NCBI RefSeq assembly: GCF_024158605.1
Contig: NZ_JAMZGM010000006.1
Span: forward strand, 29,721 to 93,720
From: Sebaldella sp. S0638
GTDB taxonomy: Bacteria; Fusobacteriota; Fusobacteriia; Fusobacteriales; Leptotrichiaceae
Direction of reading: 5' to 3'
Length of the DNA: 64,000 nucleotides
Shown here: in pieces, positions 61,747-64,000 of the stretch
Position numbering within the stretch: position 1 is the stretch's first letter
Layout: every line of letters begins with the position of its first letter
Notes under the pieces: generated by a model
Databases searched by the model: none
What the model was told of the DNA's origin: nothing
What the model saw: the letters and a program-made list of their open reading frames with translations, nothing else
Made by a program: the position numbers and the translations under genes

Positions 61747-63960
61747 ATGTTTAAAAATAAAAAGTTGTTAATGTTTTTAGCATTAAATTCATTAGTTGGT
61801 GCCACAGCAGCAGCAGGGAGCAGTAATGAATTTAATAAATATGAAAACATGTACAAAAGAATGACGAAAAATCTTGATAAGAATACATCGAATAATAAGA
61901 ATTACAAAGTACTGGAAAAAGTATTAAACCAAAGAAATAAAGAACTAAAAGATTTGTATTTACAAAGTGACTATATTGTAAAGCCCGAATATCTGGAATG
62001 GCAGATATTTTTTTCAGGTTTCTATAATGTAAAGGACAGAAAAGGAGAAAAGGATGTAAATAAACTACCGACTCCTTCTACTTCCGGCACAATAGACGTA
62101 AGTATAAGCATGCCGAATGTGGTAATAAATAATAGTGATATAAATATAAGCGGCGTATCTGTGGGATCACCTGAGGTAAATGTAAATAAAAAAATGGCGT
62201 CTGTCCCTGAGGTAAGCTATAGTAATAATGTAACAGTACCTGAGTTTGTTATACCGGAATTTCCGGATGTGACGATTGCTCAGCCTACAGCTTTATACAC
62301 TCCTGGAGCTTTGAGCAGTAGTTTTGGGCTGAAGGATGACACTTTTTATAGACAAGGTCTGAGAATTCAAAATTATAATCTGGAAAGCGGTACTTTCACA
62401 TTTAATACAAGTAAGGCATCCACAACAGTTTCCAATACTACCGGTAGTTTCAGTAATGCTGTAGGAACTATAGATCCTACAGGAATAGCTAATGCATCAT
62501 TAAATCAGCCGGCTGTGTTACCAACATCAGATTCCGGTTCTATAGCAAGTTTTGGATCACCGATAATAGTTTCTACATCATCACCTAATATAAGAATAGG
62601 AAAAGATGTAACTATAAATCTGACTTCTTCAGTTTACATGGAGCAGTACAGTACATTGATGTTACAGCAGGCATTAAGTCCAAACCGTGCAGCACTAAAT
62701 GCTGATACTGACTATGCTTATGGCGGCTCAATGGCATATCCGGATTCTGCGGCAAATGTGCCGTTTTCTATATTTAGAAACAGCGGGACTATTCATATGT
62801 TCGGAAATTATGCTATAGCAGGAGCATTAGATACTAAAGATAATCAAAACGGAAACCGGACTGATTATTTACTTGTAAATGATGGTACGATCATAGGAGA
62901 GTATACAGATTCAAGCAGTAAAAATCAAATTGGTCTTGCATTTCAGGGTTTGGCAGCTCCGGGAACTAAAGGTGAAAGATATATTATTGGAAATGATGGA
63001 AAAATGGAGTTTAGAGCTCCGAATTCAATGGCATTTTATATGTCCGGTGTAGTTTTAGGAAAATATCAGACAGCATATAACAGAGGCAGTATTGATATGT
63101 ATGGTTCGGGCAGCTATGGACTAAGATTGAAAAATGCAGGTTTGAATAATTATGGTATTGACAATTCAAATCAAAAAATTCTGCTTGAAAGTCCTGCAAA
63201 TATGCATGGCGATAAAAGTATAGGGGTATATTACACTGGTCGTGGGATAAAAGCTGAGGATTCAATATTTAAAGTAACTGTTGGAATGGAAAAAAACAGT
63301 TATGGAGGAAATATAAGCGGTAATGATCCGAATTATGTAGAAAATTCAGTCGGTATGTACATATTTCCATATCGTCTGAGTACAACATCAAGGAGTATTT
63401 TTAGGGATTATGATGTAAAATTTGGTGATTATGCTAAAAACAGCGTTATGTTTCTAAATGATGGATCAGAAAACGGATATTATATGCCGGATAAAAAATT
63501 TACTAACCCGGCATTAGTGGAAGTTTATATGGATAATTCTATAGTTAAATCAATTGATGTGGATACAGGATCAAACAATGTAGTCTTCTATAATGCAGGT
63601 GTAATAATTAACTCTTCTTATGTAGATGTTCCTATTTTATATATAAAACCAGATATAAATATCGGTACGGCAAGTAAGTCGGTAGATGGTACATTAGCTT
63701 TATATAATATAGCCGGTATAGCCCATCTGGGTGGAAATATAGAAACATACGGAGAGTATTCACATGGAATATATAATGGTGTAGCTGTAAGAACAGTCAG
63801 CGGTATTCAAAAAGCAGGATCAACACTTGATAATACAATAGACGGGGAGTCGAAATCACTGTCAATAATCACTCATGGTGCTAATTCAGCTGTTTTGTAT
63901 AATAAAGAATCTCAGGTTGATTTTGGTGTTAGTATGAAAAAGTGGACACAAAAATCTTGA
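61747..63960 (+). pseudogene. Second giant autotransporter, passenger only, truncated by an insertion-sequence end
   Basis: A 737-codon frame with a signal peptide (residues 1-23, ending TAAAG) and the same N-terminal module as the 27.9-kb autotransporter (VLNQRNKELKDLYLQSDYIV then KPEYLEWQIFFSGFY). A Pro/Val-rich linker and beta-helix-like passenger with Asn/Gly/Ser repeats follow. It ends abruptly with VSMKKWTQKS at a stop inside a TGGACACAAAAATCTTGA sequence that looks like the left tip of an insertion sequence. No beta-barrel is reached. AAGGAG stands 7 bases before the ATG. The remaining barrel part, if present, would lie beyond the window on the far side of the insertion. Confidence 0.8.
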
Positions 63961-64000
63961 TTGTGTAAACTAATTGAGAGAAGGCAGGTGTCCGAAATGA
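63943..64000 (+). mobile_element. Left end of a probable IS3-type insertion sequence, cut by the window edge
   Basis: TGGACAC (63943-63949) is followed about 40 bases later by GTGTCC (63988-63993), with TGTGTAAACTAATTGAGAGA between, and then an ATG (63997) right at the window's end. An IS3-like element commonly has such a short terminal part before its first transposase frame. Only 58 bases are visible, so the family is an inference and no transposase can be confirmed. Confidence 0.45.

Overview
The window looks like chromosome from a low-GC, diderm (LPS-bearing) anaerobe of the phylum Fusobacteriota, most likely Leptotrichiaceae and possibly Sebaldella or a close relative. The grounds are a strongly A+T-rich sequence, giant autotransporters that share a fusobacterial N-terminal module, a lipid A operon, and Firmicutes-like features: CcpN with PPDK and its regulatory protein, HutP, a type III glutamine synthetase and a large Alu-type SRP RNA. 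The genus is inference; no rRNA or tRNA gene is present to anchor it.

Layout. 1-2.9 kb: end of a surface polysaccharide operon (glycosyl-phosphate transferase, sugar epimerase) and a small membrane protein. 2.9-8.2 kb (minus strand): a methyltransferase, then the carbon-control unit CcpN-like regulator, PPDK regulatory protein, pyruvate phosphate dikinase, with duplicated palindromic operators. 8.5-11.7 kb: three tandem DUF975-like membrane paralogues. 11.8-14.1 kb: Spy-like periplasmic protein, VOC protein, a 57-codon ribbon-helix-helix protein, a voltage-gated K+ channel. 14.1-14.9 kb: a gene-poor stretch with an 18-residue hydrophobic peptide gene and 180-bp tandem repeats carrying promoters and terminators, a candidate type I toxin-antitoxin and small-RNA locus. 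15-22.2 kb: aromatic amino-acid operon (pheA, rsuA, aroE, aroK, aroQ) with unknown genes, two frameshifted genes and hutP. 22.2-26.2 kb: TrpXYZ-type ABC importer with duplicated binding proteins. 26.3-27.6 kb: YcxB-like protein and kdsB. 27.9-34.7 kb: a 2275-residue autotransporter. 35-36.7 kb: LpxL-type acyltransferase and a phosphodiester glycosidase-like protein. 36.8-37.1 kb: SRP RNA. 37.2-48.7 kb: GNAT-CDF fusion, then pcrA/uvrD and a continuous lipid A operon (lpxC, fabZ, two lpxA, lpxI, lpxB, msbA-like, MATE). 49.5-52.1 kb: outer-membrane barrel protein, YedF-like protein, small unknowns, DUF4259. 52.2-60.8 kb: divergent nitrogen assimilation genes glnN and gltBD. 61.7-64 kb: a second autotransporter gene, cut short by what looks like the left end of an insertion sequence.

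How it fits together: kdsB, lpxL, lpxC/A/I/B and the msbA-like transporter make and export lipid A/Kdo, while the autotransporters and the 49.5-kb barrel decorate the outer membrane. Pyruvate/PEP interconversion is controlled by PPDK plus its bifunctional kinase/phosphorylase and a CcpN-type repressor. GlnN and GltBD form a GS-GOGAT pair. The most notable unexplained signals are the peptide/small-RNA repeat locus at 14.1-14.8 kb, an lpxA paralogue that has lost its catalytic histidine, and three separate one-base frameshifts in otherwise well-conserved genes.
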